Notes: generated by a model from the sequence alone, not told the origin. A stretch of 64,000 nt of DNA from Brevundimonas halotolerans (GCF_003730275.1 NZ_QTTA01000024.1:1-64000), one strand, 5' to 3'. Positions 7,363 through 17,704 are shown, numbered from the stretch's first letter. Translations and numbers: made by a program.

Positions 7363-8520
7363 CTATACGATAGTTTTCGGAGCCTGAAACCCCTCGACAG
7401 GCGAATTCGCTGTGGGCGACACTGTGGGCGACGTCGGCTTTGCCCGTCCGGTCCTTCGGGCGCGGAGCCAGCCACGTGCCGGTCGTTCGACCAGATGATA
7501 GGTCCCGGCCGCCACCACCGGCACCATCAGCACCAGCGCCAGCCAGACGGGCCACCACAGGCCGGCATCGCCCGCGCCGGTCAGGCGGGCAGCGACATTG
7601 ACCGCGACCAGTTTGACCGGAATGCAGACCATATAGACCGAGTAGCTGATCTCCCCCAGATAGACGGCGGGGGCCGAGGCCATGAGGCCCGCGCGGCTGT
7701 TGGGAATGCCCGCGAGGCCCAAAATCATCAGACCCGCCAGCACCACGATCAGGGCGTCGGGGGCGCTGAGGGCCGCAGAGACGGCCAGCGCCAGGGCGGA
7801 GACGGCCGCAAGGGCCGCCGGACGGGCCAGCGGCGCGCGGCGGTACAGCAGATAGAGGGCACAGCCATAGGCGAAGCACGGCACGATCCGGAGCGCGCCC
7901 CACTGAATGGTCGCCTGGGTCAGCGGGAAGCCGGCCAGCGCCTGAAACACCAGATAGATGGCCGGAATTAAGGCCGCTGTGAGAGCAACGGCGATCCATG
8001 GCCGGTCGCGCATCCGCCAGGCGACGGCGGCGAAGACGGGGAAGGTCAGATAGGCGAACCATTCCGCCGAGATCGACCAGGAGGGGTGGTTGAAGGCCGC
8101 TTCGGGCGCCAGACCCCAAGCATGGACCATGGCCAGATTGGCGGGCAGGGAGGCCCAGTCAAGCACACTGGCATTCAGCGACATGCCGGCGACCGTGGCC
8201 GCCAGCCCCAGCGCCATCACGCCGAACAGGGTGAACAGATGCAGCGGATAGACCCGAGCCAGCCGGGCCCAGAGGAAGCCGCCATAGTCGGACCGACGGG
8301 TGCCGAACGCCTCGAGATAGACGTGGCACAGGATGAAGCCCGACAGGACGAAGAAGACCTCGACCCCCAGATAGCCCTTGGCCACCGCATGGGGCAGGAC
8401 ACCGACGTCGAGGTCCGGCCAGAAGGCATAGACCACCACCCAGGCCGCAGCCAGAAAGCGCAGCGCCGTCAGGGGGCGGAGATCGGCGGGGCCGTGGAGT
8501 TCGGGCGGTGAAGCGGTCAT
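7363..8520 (-). CDS. Membrane acyltransferase, family 3 (OafA/YrhL-like)
   Basis: 385 residues with about ten hydrophobic helices. The N-terminus L-R-P-L-T-A-L-R-F-L-A-A-A-W-V-V, then G-Y-L-G-V-E-V-F-F-V-L-S-G-F-I-L and the R-L-A-R-V-Y-P-L-H segment are the Acyltransferase_3 signature. The usual catalytic His after the first helix (W-V-V-x-x-H) appears as Y-A-F-W here, so the normal proton acceptor may be missing. Likely substrate is a surface glycan or lipid; not assignable. Confidence 0.8.
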   Translation of the reverse strand: MTASPPELHGPADLRPLTALRFLAAAWVVVYAFWPDLDVGVLPHAVAKGYLGVEVFFVLSGFILCHVYLEAFGTRRSDYGGFLWARLARVYPLHLFTLFGVMALGLAATVAGMSLNASVLDWASLPANLAMVHAWGLAPEAAFNHPSWSISAEWFAYLTFPVFAAVAWRMRDRPWIAVALTAALIPAIYLVFQALAGFPLTQATIQWGALRIVPCFAYGCALYLLYRRAPLARPAALAAVSALALAVSAALSAPDALIVVLAGLMILGLAGIPNSRAGLMASAPAVYLGEISYSVYMVCIPVKLVAVNVAARLTGAGDAGLWWPVWLALVLMVPVVAAGTYHLVERPARGWLRARRTGRAKPTSPTVSPTANSPVEGFQAPKTIV

Positions 8521-8556
8521 GGCCGAAACCCTGCCATGCCGCCGATGTGAGAACCG

Positions 8557-9042
8557 TTAAGAGGCGGGGGCGGGTGCCGCATCTGCCGGGGCATCGACCA
8601 CGAGGCCGGATTCGCCCGCGCTCATGATGGCCGAGACGGTCGCGGCACAGCCGTTCAGGGTCTCCCCGCCGACCTCGAGACGGGCCGTCAGCGGATAGGT
8701 GCGGTCGCTCATGCCGTCCGAGCACTCGGTCGCCATCAGGATCAGGTCCATGGGGGCACCGTCAGAGGTGGTGCCACGCCAGCTGGCCACGGTGCCCATC
8801 AGTTCGACGCCGTCATGGGTGGCCCGACGCTCAGGGCGATCCACACCGGAATAGACCAGGGCATCGGCGGTCACGTCCACACCCCAGAAGGGTTCGGTGC
8901 CCAGCGCCCGCAGGGGCTGATCCAGCGGCACTCCGCCCAGTTCCAGCACCGGGGCCGGAGCCTCAACGGGCGGCGGGGCCTCGGCCTCGGGCGAACAGGC
9001 GGCGAGGGCCAGAACGGCCACGGCGGACAGGATCAGACGCAT
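8557..9042 (-). CDS. Predicted lipoprotein of the COG3650 type
   Basis: 161 residues. MRLILSAVAVLALAAC is a lipoprotein signal with lipobox L-A-A-C, followed by a Pro/Ala/Glu linker. The folded part contains A-L-G-T-E-P-F-W-G-V-D-V and a late L-N-G-C, which fit the COG3650 group of uncharacterised envelope proteins. Function is unknown. The gene is transcribed toward the acyltransferase. It occupies only the C-terminal end of a very long antisense frame that crosses lpd; that longer frame is not real. Confidence 0.6.
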   Translation of the reverse strand: MRLILSAVAVLALAACSPEAEAPPPVEAPAPVLELGGVPLDQPLRALGTEPFWGVDVTADALVYSGVDRPERRATHDGVELMGTVASWRGTTSDGAPMDLILMATECSDGMSDRTYPLTARLEVGGETLNGCAATVSAIMSAGESGLVVDAPADAAPAPAS

Positions 9043-9165
9043 CACAGGACTCCAGAAACGTTCGCGCCATGCCAACGCCATCCCGCGGCCGGGGTCAAGT
9101 CGGCCCCCCTCGGCGATTTCCGGGTTCCGGTGTAGGGTTAACGCCGAAATCTGAAAGGGTGCCCC

Positions 9166-9690
9166 ATGAAGATCCTGCGTATCCTCCTTGTTCTCGCGGT
9201 GCTGGCCTATGCCGGCTGGCTGGCCTGGCCTTTCCTGTCGCCCTTCCTCGAAGGCGCGGGCATGGATGCCGCCGCAAATCGCGCCGGGGCCGAGGCCCAG
9301 GTCGGGCTGGACCTGCCGGTTGTCGCCCTGTGGGTCGGGGCGGTGGTGCTGTATCTGGCCGCGGCGGCCCTGCTGGGATCGGGTAATCCGAAAGCTGCCG
9401 TGGCCTATTTCCTCGGTTTCATGGCCGATGCCGTGTTGCGACTGGCGATCGACCGGGGCGGCTTCGGGGGTGGCGGTGATGCCGGTGGCAAGGTCGACCC
9501 CGATGCCCCCTCGATGCAATCGACAATCACCGAAGGCGGTCCGGCCGCCGCGCCCGGCGGACTGGGAGCTGATCTGGGCGTTGACCCGACCTGGCTGGTG
9601 CTGGGAGCGCTGATTGTGGTCGGTATACTTATCGTGGTGGTCACACGGGCGCGCCGCCGCAAAAGGACGCCGGGCCAACTTTCCATCTAG
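9166..9690 (+). CDS. Hypothetical membrane protein
   Basis: 174 residues with three hydrophobic stretches: about 4-28, about 52-72 with a following short segment, and about 143-162. Between the second and third is a Gly/Asp/Ala-rich loop, and the C-terminus is very basic (R-A-R-R-R-K-R). No family is recognised. The start is preceded by GAAAGGGTGCCCC. It stands alone ahead of lpd, with 126 bases between them in which I see nothing else. Confidence 0.55.
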   Translation: MKILRILLVLAVLAYAGWLAWPFLSPFLEGAGMDAAANRAGAEAQVGLDLPVVALWVGAVVLYLAAAALLGSGNPKAAVAYFLGFMADAVLRLAIDRGGFGGGGDAGGKVDPDAPSMQSTITEGGPAAAPGGLGADLGVDPTWLVLGALIVVGILIVVVTRARRRKRTPGQLSI

Positions 9691-9816
9691 GGCTCCCGAC
9701 CCCACATCGGTCTTGCCGGTTGATTCCCGCGTCAGGGGCGCTAGACCGACGATCGACCGATCTGGCGCGGCCCTCCCCGGCCGTCTGCCGCGTTTCCGAC
9801 CCGACCGAGGACACCC

Positions 9817-11235
9817 ATGGCCCAGGCTTCCGCATCCGACACCCCCTATGACGTCGTCATCATCGGCGGGGGGCCCGGGGGTTATAATGCCGCCATCCGC
9901 GCCGGCCAGCTGGGGCTGAAGGTCGCCTGCATCGAGATGCGCGAGACCCTGGGCGGCACCTGTCTGAACGTGGGCTGCATGCCCTCCAAGGCCCTGCTGC
10001 ATGCTTCGGAGATGTATGAGGCCGCCGGGCGCGAGTTCGCCGGACTGGGCATTGAGGTGTCGCCGACGCTGAACCTCGGCCAGATGATGAAGCAGAAGCA
10101 GGAAAGCGTGACGGCCCTGACCAAGGGCATCGAATTCCTGTTCAAGAAGAACAAGGTCGACTGGGTGAAGGGCCGGGGCCGTCTGAAGGGCAAGGGCGTG
10201 GTCGAGGTTGAGGCCGCCGACGGCACGACCACCACGCTGAAGACGGCCAATGTCGTCATCGCCACGGGCTCGGAGCCCACCCCCCTGCCCGGCGTGACCT
10301 TTGAGGCTGGCAAGGTGATCGATTCCACCGGCGCACTGGCGCTGGACAAGGTGCCCGAGAAGCTGATCGTGGTCGGCGCCGGCATCATCGGGCTGGAACT
10401 GGGCTCGGTCTGGCGGCGTCTGGGCGCCGAGGTGACCGTGGTTGAATATCTGGACCGCATCACCCCGGGCGTGGACAGCGATGTGGCCACGGCCTTTCAG
10501 CGGGTGCTGACCAAGCAGGGCATGAAGTTCAAGCTGGGTGCCAAGGTGACCGGGGCCAGGACCTCCAAGTCCGGCGTTGAGCTGACGATCGAGCCCGCCA
10601 AAGGCGGCGAGGCCGAGACGCTGAAGGGCGATGTGGTGCTGGTCGCCATCGGCCGCCGTCCCTACACCGAAGGCCTGGGGCTGGAGACGGTCGGCCTGAC
10701 CACCGACAAGCGCGGCTTCCTTGACAATGACCACTTCCGGACCGGTACGGACGGCATCTGGGTGGTCGGCGATGTGACCCACGGCCCGATGCTGGCCCAC
10801 AAGGCCGAGGAAGACGCGGTCGCCGCCATCGAGACCATCGCCGGCAAGGCCGGGCACGTCGACTACAACCTGGTGCCCGGCGTGGTCTACACCAGCCCCG
10901 AAGTGGCCTGGGTCGGCCAGACCGAGGACCAGCTGAAGGCGGCGGGCGTCGCCTACAAGGTCGGGAAATTCCCCTTTACCGCCAACAGCCGCGCCAAGAT
11001 CAATCACGAGACCGACGGCTATGCCAAGGTGCTGGCCGATGCCGAAACCGACAAGGTGCTGGGCGTCCACATCCTGGGTCCGCAAGCCGGTGAGATGATC
11101 CATGAGGCCGCCATGGCCATGGCCTTCGGCGGTTCGTCGGAGGACATCGCCCGCACCTGCCACGCCCACCCGACCCGCTCGGAGGCCGTGCGTCAGGCCG
11201 CCATGGGCGTCGAAGGCTGGACCATGCAGGCCTAG
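9817..11235 (+). CDS. lpd: Dihydrolipoyl dehydrogenase (E3), 2-oxoglutarate-dehydrogenase type
   Basis: 472 residues. FAD enzyme reoxidising dihydrolipoamide with NAD+. Visible: N-terminal FAD fold G-G-G-P-G-G-Y, redox-active disulfide [16 protein letters not shown] fold G-A-G-I-I-G-L-E-L-G-S, and C-terminal catalytic His-Glu in H-A-H-P-T-R-S-E. The C-M-P-S-K-A-L-L-H form is typical of the E3 that serves 2-oxoglutarate dehydrogenase. It stands alone here, and its last bases overlap the convergent gene by 4. A second E3 lies at 60853-62250. Confidence 0.93.
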   Translation: MAQASASDTPYDVVIIGGGPGGYNAAIRAGQLGLKVACIEMRETLGGTCLNVGCMPSKALLHASEMYEAAGREFAGLGIEVSPTLNLGQMMKQKQESVTALTKGIEFLFKKNKVDWVKGRGRLKGKGVVEVEAADGTTTTLKTANVVIATGSEPTPLPGVTFEAGKVIDSTGALALDKVPEKLIVVGAGIIGLELGSVWRRLGAEVTVVEYLDRITPGVDSDVATAFQRVLTKQGMKFKLGAKVTGARTSKSGVELTIEPAKGGEAETLKGDVVLVAIGRRPYTEGLGLETVGLTTDKRGFLDNDHFRTGTDGIWVVGDVTHGPMLAHKAEEDAVAAIETIAGKAGHVDYNLVPGVVYTSPEVAWVGQTEDQLKAAGVAYKVGKFPFTANSRAKINHETDGYAKVLADAETDKVLGVHILGPQAGEMIHEAAMAMAFGGSSEDIARTCHAHPTRSEAVRQAAMGVEGWTMQA

Positions 11236-12179
11236 CGGGTTCGCGCGGCTGGCCTGAGGCCGCTCAAGGTCATACGCCTGCGGCCATAATCCAGCTCGAC
11301 CCGGCGGAAGCGGTACAGGATGTCGGCCCCGATCAGCAGAGCCGGGGCCGCGATCAGGTCCAGCGCCGAAAAGGCGTGCAGATCGGCGAACAGAAGGGTC
11401 GTGGGGCCAAGGTCGCGGTTGGCGATCTCGAGGCCACGCACCTCACGCTCGCGGGCCATCAGCACCTGACCGGTGACCCCATAGACCTCGACATTGCGGC
11501 CCGGCTGATCCGCCCGTCCGGCGCTGAGCGCCTCCAGCAGGGCCAGATTGCCGATCGAATACTGGGCGCCGGTGTCGACAAAGGCCGACAGGGTCACACC
11601 CCCCGCCCGGGCGGTCGGCAGGATCAGCTGTCCGAACCGCCCGATTTCGGCGCGGACGCCCTCCCGGGTCAGGCGCGACGGTGAGGCAAAGGCCGGGCTG
11701 CCCTCGAACACATCGCTGCCCGAAGGCCGCATCGACACCCGCCTGCGGGCCAGATCGATGCTGAGCCGGTAGCGCGACAGCACGTCCAGACCCAGCAGGC
11801 CGTCGGCGGCCAGCAGATCCCGGCTGACCACCGGACAGACCAGATCGTTGAACCGCCGCCCCGCGAAATCCAGCTGGGCCAACCGGACCGTCGGCAACAC
11901 CTCGGCCGAGGTGATGGCATGGACCAGAACCGGCGGGCCCGCCGGCAGGTTCAGATCGCGCACCACGGTATCGGCCAGCACGGTGCGTCCGGCGCCGGTG
12001 TCGAGCACCAGCGGATAGCGGTTGCTGCCGTTCAGCTCGACCTCGGCCGCCACGCGGGTCAGGATATTGGTCAGCAGGCGCGGTTCGGGGTCCTGCCGCA
12101 TCGGCGTCGCCAGGGCCGGACCGGCCACAGCCAGCCCCGCCGCTGAAAGAATGAGGGTCCGCCGATCCAGACCGGTCAC
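11232..12179 (-). CDS. Secreted retropepsin-like aspartic protease, two DTG motifs
   Basis: 315 residues. N-terminus D-R-R-T-L-I-L-S-A-A-G resembles a Tat signal peptide. Two catalytic triads are visible, L-D-T-G-A-G-R-T (about residue 60) and V-D-T-G-A-Q-Y-S (about 203), each followed by a G-L-D-V-L / G-A-D-I-L hydrophobic-hydrophobic-Gly segment. Two retropepsin-like halves in one chain are like a eukaryotic pepsin layout. Substrate unknown, presumably periplasmic. Confidence 0.75.
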   Translation of the reverse strand: MTGLDRRTLILSAAGLAVAGPALATPMRQDPEPRLLTNILTRVAAEVELNGSNRYPLVLDTGAGRTVLADTVVRDLNLPAGPPVLVHAITSAEVLPTVRLAQLDFAGRRFNDLVCPVVSRDLLAADGLLGLDVLSRYRLSIDLARRRVSMRPSGSDVFEGSPAFASPSRLTREGVRAEIGRFGQLILPTARAGGVTLSAFVDTGAQYSIGNLALLEALSAGRADQPGRNVEVYGVTGQVLMAREREVRGLEIANRDLGPTTLLFADLHAFSALDLIAAPALLIGADILYRFRRVELDYGRRRMTLSGLRPAARTR

Positions 12180-12227
12180 CGATATCTCCCTGCCCCATGC
12201 CCGGTCTGATGCCGGGCTGGGTCCACC

Positions 12228-13178
12228 CTAACCCCTCGGGTGGGCGGATGAATAGACGCCCATGAGGCGGGCGGCGTCGACGGCGGTGTATTTCTGGGTG
12301 GTCGACAGGCTGGCGTGACCCAGCAGGTCCTGCAGGCTGCGCAGGTCGGCACCGGTGCCCAGCAGATGGGTGGCAAAGCTGTGGCGCAGGGCGTGGGGCG
12401 TAGTCGTCTCGGGCAGGCCGAGGCGACGGCGCAGGGTCTGGACGGCCGCCTGCACCTGACGCGGACTGAGCTTGCCGCCACGTCTGGCGAGGAAAAGGGC
12501 GCGGTCGGGGCCCTCGGTCCAGGGGCGGAGGGTGCGATAGGCGGCCACGGCACTGGCGACCTGGGGCAGAACCGGCACAATGCGGGTCTTGGTGCCCTTG
12601 CCGGTGATGCGCAGGGTCTCGCCCATGGGCACTTCGGCATCGGTCAGGCTGAGGGCCTCGGAGATGCGCAGGCCGCAGCCGTACAGCAGCATCAGCACGG
12701 CGCGGTCGCGGGCGGCCTCCCACGGTGGGGTTTCGGCGTCGTCGCCGGTGGCCTCCATCAGCTCCAGCGCCTGATCGATCTGGAGGGCGCGCGGCAGGGA
12801 GGGCTTGATGCGCGGGCCACGCACCAGCGCCAGTTCGGGCGCCTCGATCCCCAGCCGCCGCTCCAGAAAGCCGTGAAAGGCGCGGATGGCCGACAGGGCC
12901 TGGCTGAGCGAGCGGGCCGACAGGGGGTGAGCGCCGGATCGCCGCTCGGCCAGATGGGCGCGCAGGTCGGACGGCGTGATATCGGCCAGATCGCCGACCG
13001 TCAGGGCCCCGCCCCGGTGGCCGGCCAGAAAGGCCAGATAGCGACGTCCGGCGTGGCCATAGGCCTCCAGCGTGCGGGGCGACAGGCGGCGCTCATGCGC
13101 CAGATGGTGCAGCCAGGCGTGAAGCGCTGTCTCTGCGGGCGCGCCGGGCTGCGGGAGGGTCAACTGAGGATCGGCCAT
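12228..13178 (-). CDS. xerC: Tyrosine recombinase XerC
   Basis: 316 residues. Site-specific recombinase that, with XerD and FtsK, resolves chromosome dimers at dif. N-terminal SAM-like core-binding domain (about 20-105), then catalytic domain with all six residues: R in C-G-L-R-I-S-E-A-L, K in G-K-G-T-K-T-R, H-x-x-R in H-A-L-R-H-S-F, H in L-L-G-H-A-S, and the nucleophile Y in Q-K-Y-T. It overlaps the DUF484 gene by 19 bases, so the two are coupled, as is common for this pair. Confidence 0.93.
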   Translation of the reverse strand: MADPQLTLPQPGAPAETALHAWLHHLAHERRLSPRTLEAYGHAGRRYLAFLAGHRGGALTVGDLADITPSDLRAHLAERRSGAHPLSARSLSQALSAIRAFHGFLERRLGIEAPELALVRGPRIKPSLPRALQIDQALELMEATGDDAETPPWEAARDRAVLMLLYGCGLRISEALSLTDAEVPMGETLRITGKGTKTRIVPVLPQVASAVAAYRTLRPWTEGPDRALFLARRGGKLSPRQVQAAVQTLRRRLGLPETTTPHALRHSFATHLLGTGADLRSLQDLLGHASLSTTQKYTAVDAARLMGVYSSAHPRG

Positions 13179-13867
13179 CGCTCGGCCATACGTTCGATCA
13201 CCCGGGTGAGGAAGGCCGCCAGTTCGCAGCCCATCTCGGGTGTGAAGCCTTCGGGGTCGGGCGAGCCGAAGGCACAGAGGGCCGGGCGCGTGGTGCCATT
13301 CGGGCCGACATGCGGGGCCATGCGGACCAGGGCCACCGAGCGGACCTCGTCCTCGGCGGCGCCGAACAGGCCCAGCCCCTGCCCGCCTGTGCCCAGCCTG
13401 TGCAGGCCGTTCCGGCCCAGCAGGCCGTCGACGCCGCCGGGATCGAGCGCGCGCCAGCCAAAGGGAATGCCGCCCGGCTTTTCCAGAACGATCGACGCCC
13501 CGGCGAGACCGAAGCGAGCCTGGGCGGCGGCATCCAGCCGACGGGCGAGGTCGGAGGGGTTGCGCGCCTCCATCAGGTCGAGGACAGCCACATGGGTCTG
13601 GGCCTGGGCGGCGAAATTGGCGCGGGCGACGCCCTCGATGGCCTTGCGGGCTCCGGCTTCTCGCGCGGCGACGGCCTCGACCCGCGACAGGGCGGCGGCG
13701 CCGAAGTCCACGACATTGGGGCCGTGCGGGCGCAGACCGAGTTCCTGCAGCAGGGCGCGGTCCTCGACCAAGGTCGCGGCATGGCTCTGCAGCCAGGCGC
13801 GCACCTCGGGCCAGCGGGGGCCCTCATCTGCGGGGTCGTCATGGAACAGGTCGGCGGTCTCGGTCAC
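13160..13867 (-). CDS. DUF484 family protein
   Basis: 235 residues with a GAF-like fold. The N-terminal W-P-E-V-R-A-W-L-Q-S-H (helix) and the late A-L-C-A-F-G-S-P-D-P-E-G-F-T-P-E-M-G segment are the DUF484 signature. No biochemical function is established, but the gene commonly precedes xerC. Its end overlaps the xerC start. Confidence 0.8.
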   Translation of the reverse strand: MTETADLFHDDPADEGPRWPEVRAWLQSHAATLVEDRALLQELGLRPHGPNVVDFGAAALSRVEAVAAREAGARKAIEGVARANFAAQAQTHVAVLDLMEARNPSDLARRLDAAAQARFGLAGASIVLEKPGGIPFGWRALDPGGVDGLLGRNGLHRLGTGGQGLGLFGAAEDEVRSVALVRMAPHVGPNGTTRPALCAFGSPDPEGFTPEMGCELAAFLTRVIERMAERWPILS

Positions 13868-13914
13868 GGTTGGCCCCGGTTCGGCGCGACCGACCGGGTC
13901 ACCGGCGCGCCGTC

Positions 13915-14568
13915 TTACAGAATGCTCTGGCCGGTCTTGCCCCAGTCGGCCAGGAAGGCATCAAGACCCTTGTCGGTTAACGGGTGCTTGACCAGCGCCT
14001 TGAAGGTGTCGACCGGCAGGGTCGCCGCATCGGCGCCGGCCAGCGCCGCCGCCGAGACATGGCCGGGATTGCGCAGGGAGGCGGCCAGCACCTCGGTCTC
14101 GAAGCCGTGGATGTCGTAGAGGGCGCGGATTTCTTCCAGCAGGACGATTCCGTCGGCGCCGTGATCTTCCAGCCGCCCGACGAAAGGCGAGATGAAGCTG
14201 GCCCCGGCCTTGGCCGCCAGCATGGCCTGGGCGGCCGAGAAGCACAGGGTCACATTGGTGCGGATGCCCTTGTCGGCAAAGGCCCGCGTGGCCCGCAGGC
14301 CGTCCCAGGTCAGGGGCAGCTTGACCACCACGTTCGGCGCGATGCCGGCCAGCTTTTCGCCCTCCTTGACCATGGTCTCGAAGTCGGTCGCGACAGCCTC
14401 GGCCGAAATGGGCCCCTCGACGAGGGCGCAAATCTCGGCGATGACCTCAGCGATGTTGCGACCAGACTTGGCGATCAGGGACGGATTGGTGGTCACGCCG
14501 TCCACCATTCCGGTGGGCAGCATGTCCTTGATGACGGCGACGTCGGCGGTATCGAGAAACAGTTTCAT
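13915..14568 (-). CDS. tal: Transaldolase / fructose-6-phosphate aldolase-like (TalC type)
   Basis: 217 residues, the short TalC/FSA form. [27 protein letters not shown] (Schiff-base Lys, about 86) and [11 protein letters not shown] mark the class I aldolase barrel. It acts in the pentose phosphate route, or as an aldolase on fructose-6-phosphate; short enzymes of this group can do either and sequence alone does not decide. It is divergent from priA with 30 bases between the starts. Confidence 0.88.
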   Translation of the reverse strand: MKLFLDTADVAVIKDMLPTGMVDGVTTNPSLIAKSGRNIAEVIAEICALVEGPISAEAVATDFETMVKEGEKLAGIAPNVVVKLPLTWDGLRATRAFADKGIRTNVTLCFSAAQAMLAAKAGASFISPFVGRLEDHGADGIVLLEEIRALYDIHGFETEVLAASLRNPGHVSAAALAGADAATLPVDTFKALVKHPLTDKGLDAFLADWGKTGQSIL

Positions 14569-14598
14569 GCCGGGGGTTCTAGACCACGGGGCCCGCCG

Positions 14599-16767
14599 GT
14601 GAAAGTCGCCGCCGTCCTGATTCCCCTGCCGGTCGACGAACCGTTCGACTATGTCGTGCCGGACGACATGGCGCTGGCCCGCGGCGATCTGGTCACCGTG
14701 CCGCTGGGACCTCGCCAGATGACGGGCGTCGTCAGCGAAGTGCGCGAGATTCCGGCGACCAACCGGCGGCTGAAGGCCATTGTGGCCCGGCTGGACCTGC
14801 CCGCCCTGCCCGCCGCGACGCTCGATTTTCTGGAATGGGCCGCGCGCTGGACCCTGTCGCCGCCCGGCGAGATGGCGGCCCTGTCGCTGAAGGCGCTGCG
14901 CCACGCACCGCCAAAGCCGCCCCTGCGCCTGCACCGGGTGGCGGGCAAGGCGCCCGTCCGCCTGACTCCTGCCCGGGCGGCGGTGCTGCAGGCCCTCGAC
15001 GAAGGGCCGACGGTTGCCAGCGCCGCGGAGCTGGGGCGTGCGGCCGGCGTCTCGGCGGGGGTGGTCAAGGGACTGGTGGACGAGGGGGTGATTACGGCTC
15101 GCCCGGCTGAAACCGGCAACCCGTTGCAGGCACCGGATCCCCACCATGCCCGGGTCGAGCTGAATCCGGACCAGGCCGAGGCCGCCGGCCAGATTGGTCA
15201 GGCGGCCCTGTCAGGGGAATTCGTCGCCTTTCTGCTGGACGGGGTGACCGGCTCGGGCAAAACCGAAGCCTATCTGGAGGCGGTGGCGCGGCTACTGGAG
15301 GGGTATCCGCAGGCGCAGGCGCTGATCCTGCTGCCCGAGATCGCCCTGACCCAGGCGGTCATCGCCCGCATCACCGCCCGGTTCGGCGCGGCCCCGGCGG
15401 AGTGGCATTCGGGCCTGACCGGACCGCGCAGGCGACAGGTCTGGGACGCCGTGGTCTCGGGCCACTGTCGCATCGTGGTTGGGGCGCGCTCGGCCCTGTT
15501 CCTGCCCTTCCCGAATCTGCGGCTGATCGTCGTCGATGAGGAACACGACGGGTCGTACAAGCAGGAGGACGGCCTGATCTATCAGGGACGCGACCTGGCC
15601 GTGGCCCGGGCGCGGTTCGAGAGCGCGGCGGTGGTGCTGGCCTCGGCCACCCCCTCGCTGGAGACGCTGGGCAATGCGCGGCAGGGGCGGTATCGCGAAC
15701 TGAGGCTGACGGCGCGGCATGGGACGGCGGTGCTGCCCGACATCACCCTGCTGGACCTGCGCGCCGATCCCCCCGAGCCGCAGACCTGGCTGAGCCCGCC
15801 CCTGCGTGCCGCCATGGCCGAGACCCTGGCGCGCGGCGAGCAGACCCTGCTGTTCCTGAACCGGCGCGGCTATGCCCCCGTGGTGCTGTGCCGGGCCTGT
15901 GGGCACCGGATGACGGCGCCGGACACGGATTCATGGCTGGTCGAGCACCGCTATACCGGGCGGCTGGTGTGTCACCTGACCGGCTTTTCCATGGCCCGGC
16001 CCGACACCTGCCCGTCGTGCGGGGCCAAGGACAGTCTGGTGCCGGTCGGCCCGGGCGTGGAGCGCGTCGAGGAAGAGGTCCGCAGCCTGTTCCCCGAGGC
16101 GCGCACGACGATCTTTTCCTCCGACACCACGCCCGATGGGCGCTCGGCCCGCGATCTGGTCGAGGCGATGGAGCGCGGCGAGATCGATATTCTGGTGGCG
16201 ACCCAGGCGGCGGCCAAGGGTCACAACTTTCCCAATCTGACGCTGGTCGGGGTGGTCGATGCCGATCTGGGGTTGAGGGGCGGCGACCTGCGCGCGGCCG
16301 AGCGGACCTTCCAGCTGCTTATGCAGGCCACGGGCCGGGCGGGGCGGGCCGAGCGCCCGGGTCGGGCCCTGCTGCAGACCTGGACGCCCGAGCATCCGGT
16401 GCTGCAGGCGCTGGCGGCGGGCGACCGCGACAGCTTCCTGGCCACCGAATCAGAGGAGCGGCGGCTGGCCGCCCTGCCCCCGTTCGGACGTCTGGCGGCG
16501 CTGATCCTGTCGGGCGACAAGGCGGACGCTGTCGAAAAGGCCGCCCAGCTGCTGGCCGGGGCCATTCCCAATGCCGAGCGGCTGGAGGTCTATGGCCCGG
16601 CCGATGCGCCGCTGGCGCTGGTGCGGGGGCGGCGGAGGAAGCGGCTGCTGGTCCGGGCCGACCGCGACGTCGACATTCAGGCCTTCCTCCGGGCCTGGCT
16701 GGCGCGGGTCAAGCTGCCGTCGTCGGTGCGGCTATCGATCGACGTGGACCCCTACAGCTTCCTGTAG
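14599..16767 (+). CDS. priA: Primosomal protein N' (PriA helicase)
   Basis: 722 residues from the GTG at 14599. Restarts collapsed replication forks. N-terminal DNA-binding domain (about 1-105), Walker A T-G-S-G-K-T-E (about 217), D-E-E-H motif II, and helicase motifs V-VI ([17 protein letters not shown]). In the zinc-binding insert only five of the usual eight cysteines remain: C431, C434, C458, C471, C474 are present, but the expected positions 440, 443 and 461 are Ala, Thr and Thr. A longer in-frame start reads back over tal and is not used. Confidence 0.94.
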   Translation: MKVAAVLIPLPVDEPFDYVVPDDMALARGDLVTVPLGPRQMTGVVSEVREIPATNRRLKAIVARLDLPALPAATLDFLEWAARWTLSPPGEMAALSLKALRHAPPKPPLRLHRVAGKAPVRLTPARAAVLQALDEGPTVASAAELGRAAGVSAGVVKGLVDEGVITARPAETGNPLQAPDPHHARVELNPDQAEAAGQIGQAALSGEFVAFLLDGVTGSGKTEAYLEAVARLLEGYPQAQALILLPEIALTQAVIARITARFGAAPAEWHSGLTGPRRRQVWDAVVSGHCRIVVGARSALFLPFPNLRLIVVDEEHDGSYKQEDGLIYQGRDLAVARARFESAAVVLASATPSLETLGNARQGRYRELRLTARHGTAVLPDITLLDLRADPPEPQTWLSPPLRAAMAETLARGEQTLLFLNRRGYAPVVLCRACGHRMTAPDTDSWLVEHRYTGRLVCHLTGFSMARPDTCPSCGAKDSLVPVGPGVERVEEEVRSLFPEARTTIFSSDTTPDGRSARDLVEAMERGEIDILVATQAAAKGHNFPNLTLVGVVDADLGLRGGDLRAAERTFQLLMQATGRAGRAERPGRALLQTWTPEHPVLQALAAGDRDSFLATESEERRLAALPPFGRLAALILSGDKADAVEKAAQLLAGAIPNAERLEVYGPADAPLALVRGRRRKRLLVRADRDVDIQAFLRAWLARVKLPSSVRLSIDVDPYSFL

Positions 16768-16781
16768 GGACCCCTGACGGT

Positions 16782-17615
16782 TCAGGCCCGGTTGTCGGCT
16801 GCGTCGGCTTCCGCCTCGGCGGCGCGGGCGCGGGCCTCGGCCTGATCGGCCTGGGCCCGGAGTTGCTGGGCGTTCTCTCGCTTGGTCGAGGCCTTGCGGC
16901 TCCACATGTTGAGAATCTCGACCCCGGCCGAGAAGGCCATGGCAGCGTAGATATAGCCCTTGGGCACATGGGCGCCGAAGCCTTCGGCGATCAGCACCAT
17001 GCCGATCATCAGCAGGAAGCCCAGCGCCAGCATGACCACGGTCGGGTTCTTGTTGATGAAGTTGGCCAGCGGGTCAGCGGCCAGCAGCATGACGGTGATG
17101 GCGACCAGAACGGCCACGACCATGATCGGCAGGTGCTCGGTCATGCCGACCGCCGTCAGGATCGAATCGACCGAGAACACCAGGTCCAGAAGGATGATCT
17201 GGAAAATGGCAGCCCCGGCATTCGAGATGACCACATCCTTCTTGTCGAGGATGTCGTGGGCCGGGGTCGGGTCGACCGTGTGGTGGATTTCCTTGGTCGC
17301 CTTCCACACCAGGAACAGGCCGCCGGCGATCAGGATGATGTCCTTCCAGGAGAACTCATTGCCCATGACGGTAAAGACCGGCGCGGTCAGGCCGACGATC
17401 CAGGCGATCATCGACAACAGGGCGAGGCGCATGATCAGCGCCAGCGAAATACCGATGCGGCGCACGCGCGAGCGCTGATGCTCGGGCAGCTTGTTCGACA
17501 GGATCGAGATGAAGATCAGATTGTCGATCCCCAGCACCACTTCCATGACGATCAGGGTGACGAGGGCCGCCCAGGCCGCCGGATCGGAAAGAAGGGGCGT
17601 GATGCTGTCGAACAT
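16782..17615 (-). CDS. TerC-family integral membrane protein
   Basis: 277 residues with seven or so helices. [14 protein letters not shown] (about 24) and D-L-V-F-S-V-D-S-I (about 150) carry the conserved acidic residues of the TerC family, associated with metal efflux during protein secretion (Mn2+ in several bacteria). The C-terminus is an Ala/Glu/Arg-rich helix (about 240-277). The start at 17615 gives the usual M-F-D-S-I-T-P-L-L; a longer frame to 17717 is unlikely. Confidence 0.88.
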   Translation of the reverse strand: MFDSITPLLSDPAAWAALVTLIVMEVVLGIDNLIFISILSNKLPEHQRSRVRRIGISLALIMRLALLSMIAWIVGLTAPVFTVMGNEFSWKDIILIAGGLFLVWKATKEIHHTVDPTPAHDILDKKDVVISNAGAAIFQIILLDLVFSVDSILTAVGMTEHLPIMVVAVLVAITVMLLAADPLANFINKNPTVVMLALGFLLMIGMVLIAEGFGAHVPKGYIYAAMAFSAGVEILNMWSRKASTKRENAQQLRAQADQAEARARAAEAEADAADNRA

Positions 17616-17704
17616 GAAGTCTCGGTCCAGAAGGGAAGGTTTCGCCGATCTATAGAGACTCCGCGGCCTGCGACAAGCCGCCCGCCTGTGGCGCACCGCC
17701 TCGG

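Noticed and set aside
8557-11169. 870-codon minus-strand frame
   Set aside because: Only its last part (to 9042) is a real lipoprotein gene; the rest is antisense to lpd and a membrane protein gene.
13984-14598. N-terminal extension of PriA
   Set aside because: It lies over tal on the other strand; PriA homology starts at the GTG at 14599.
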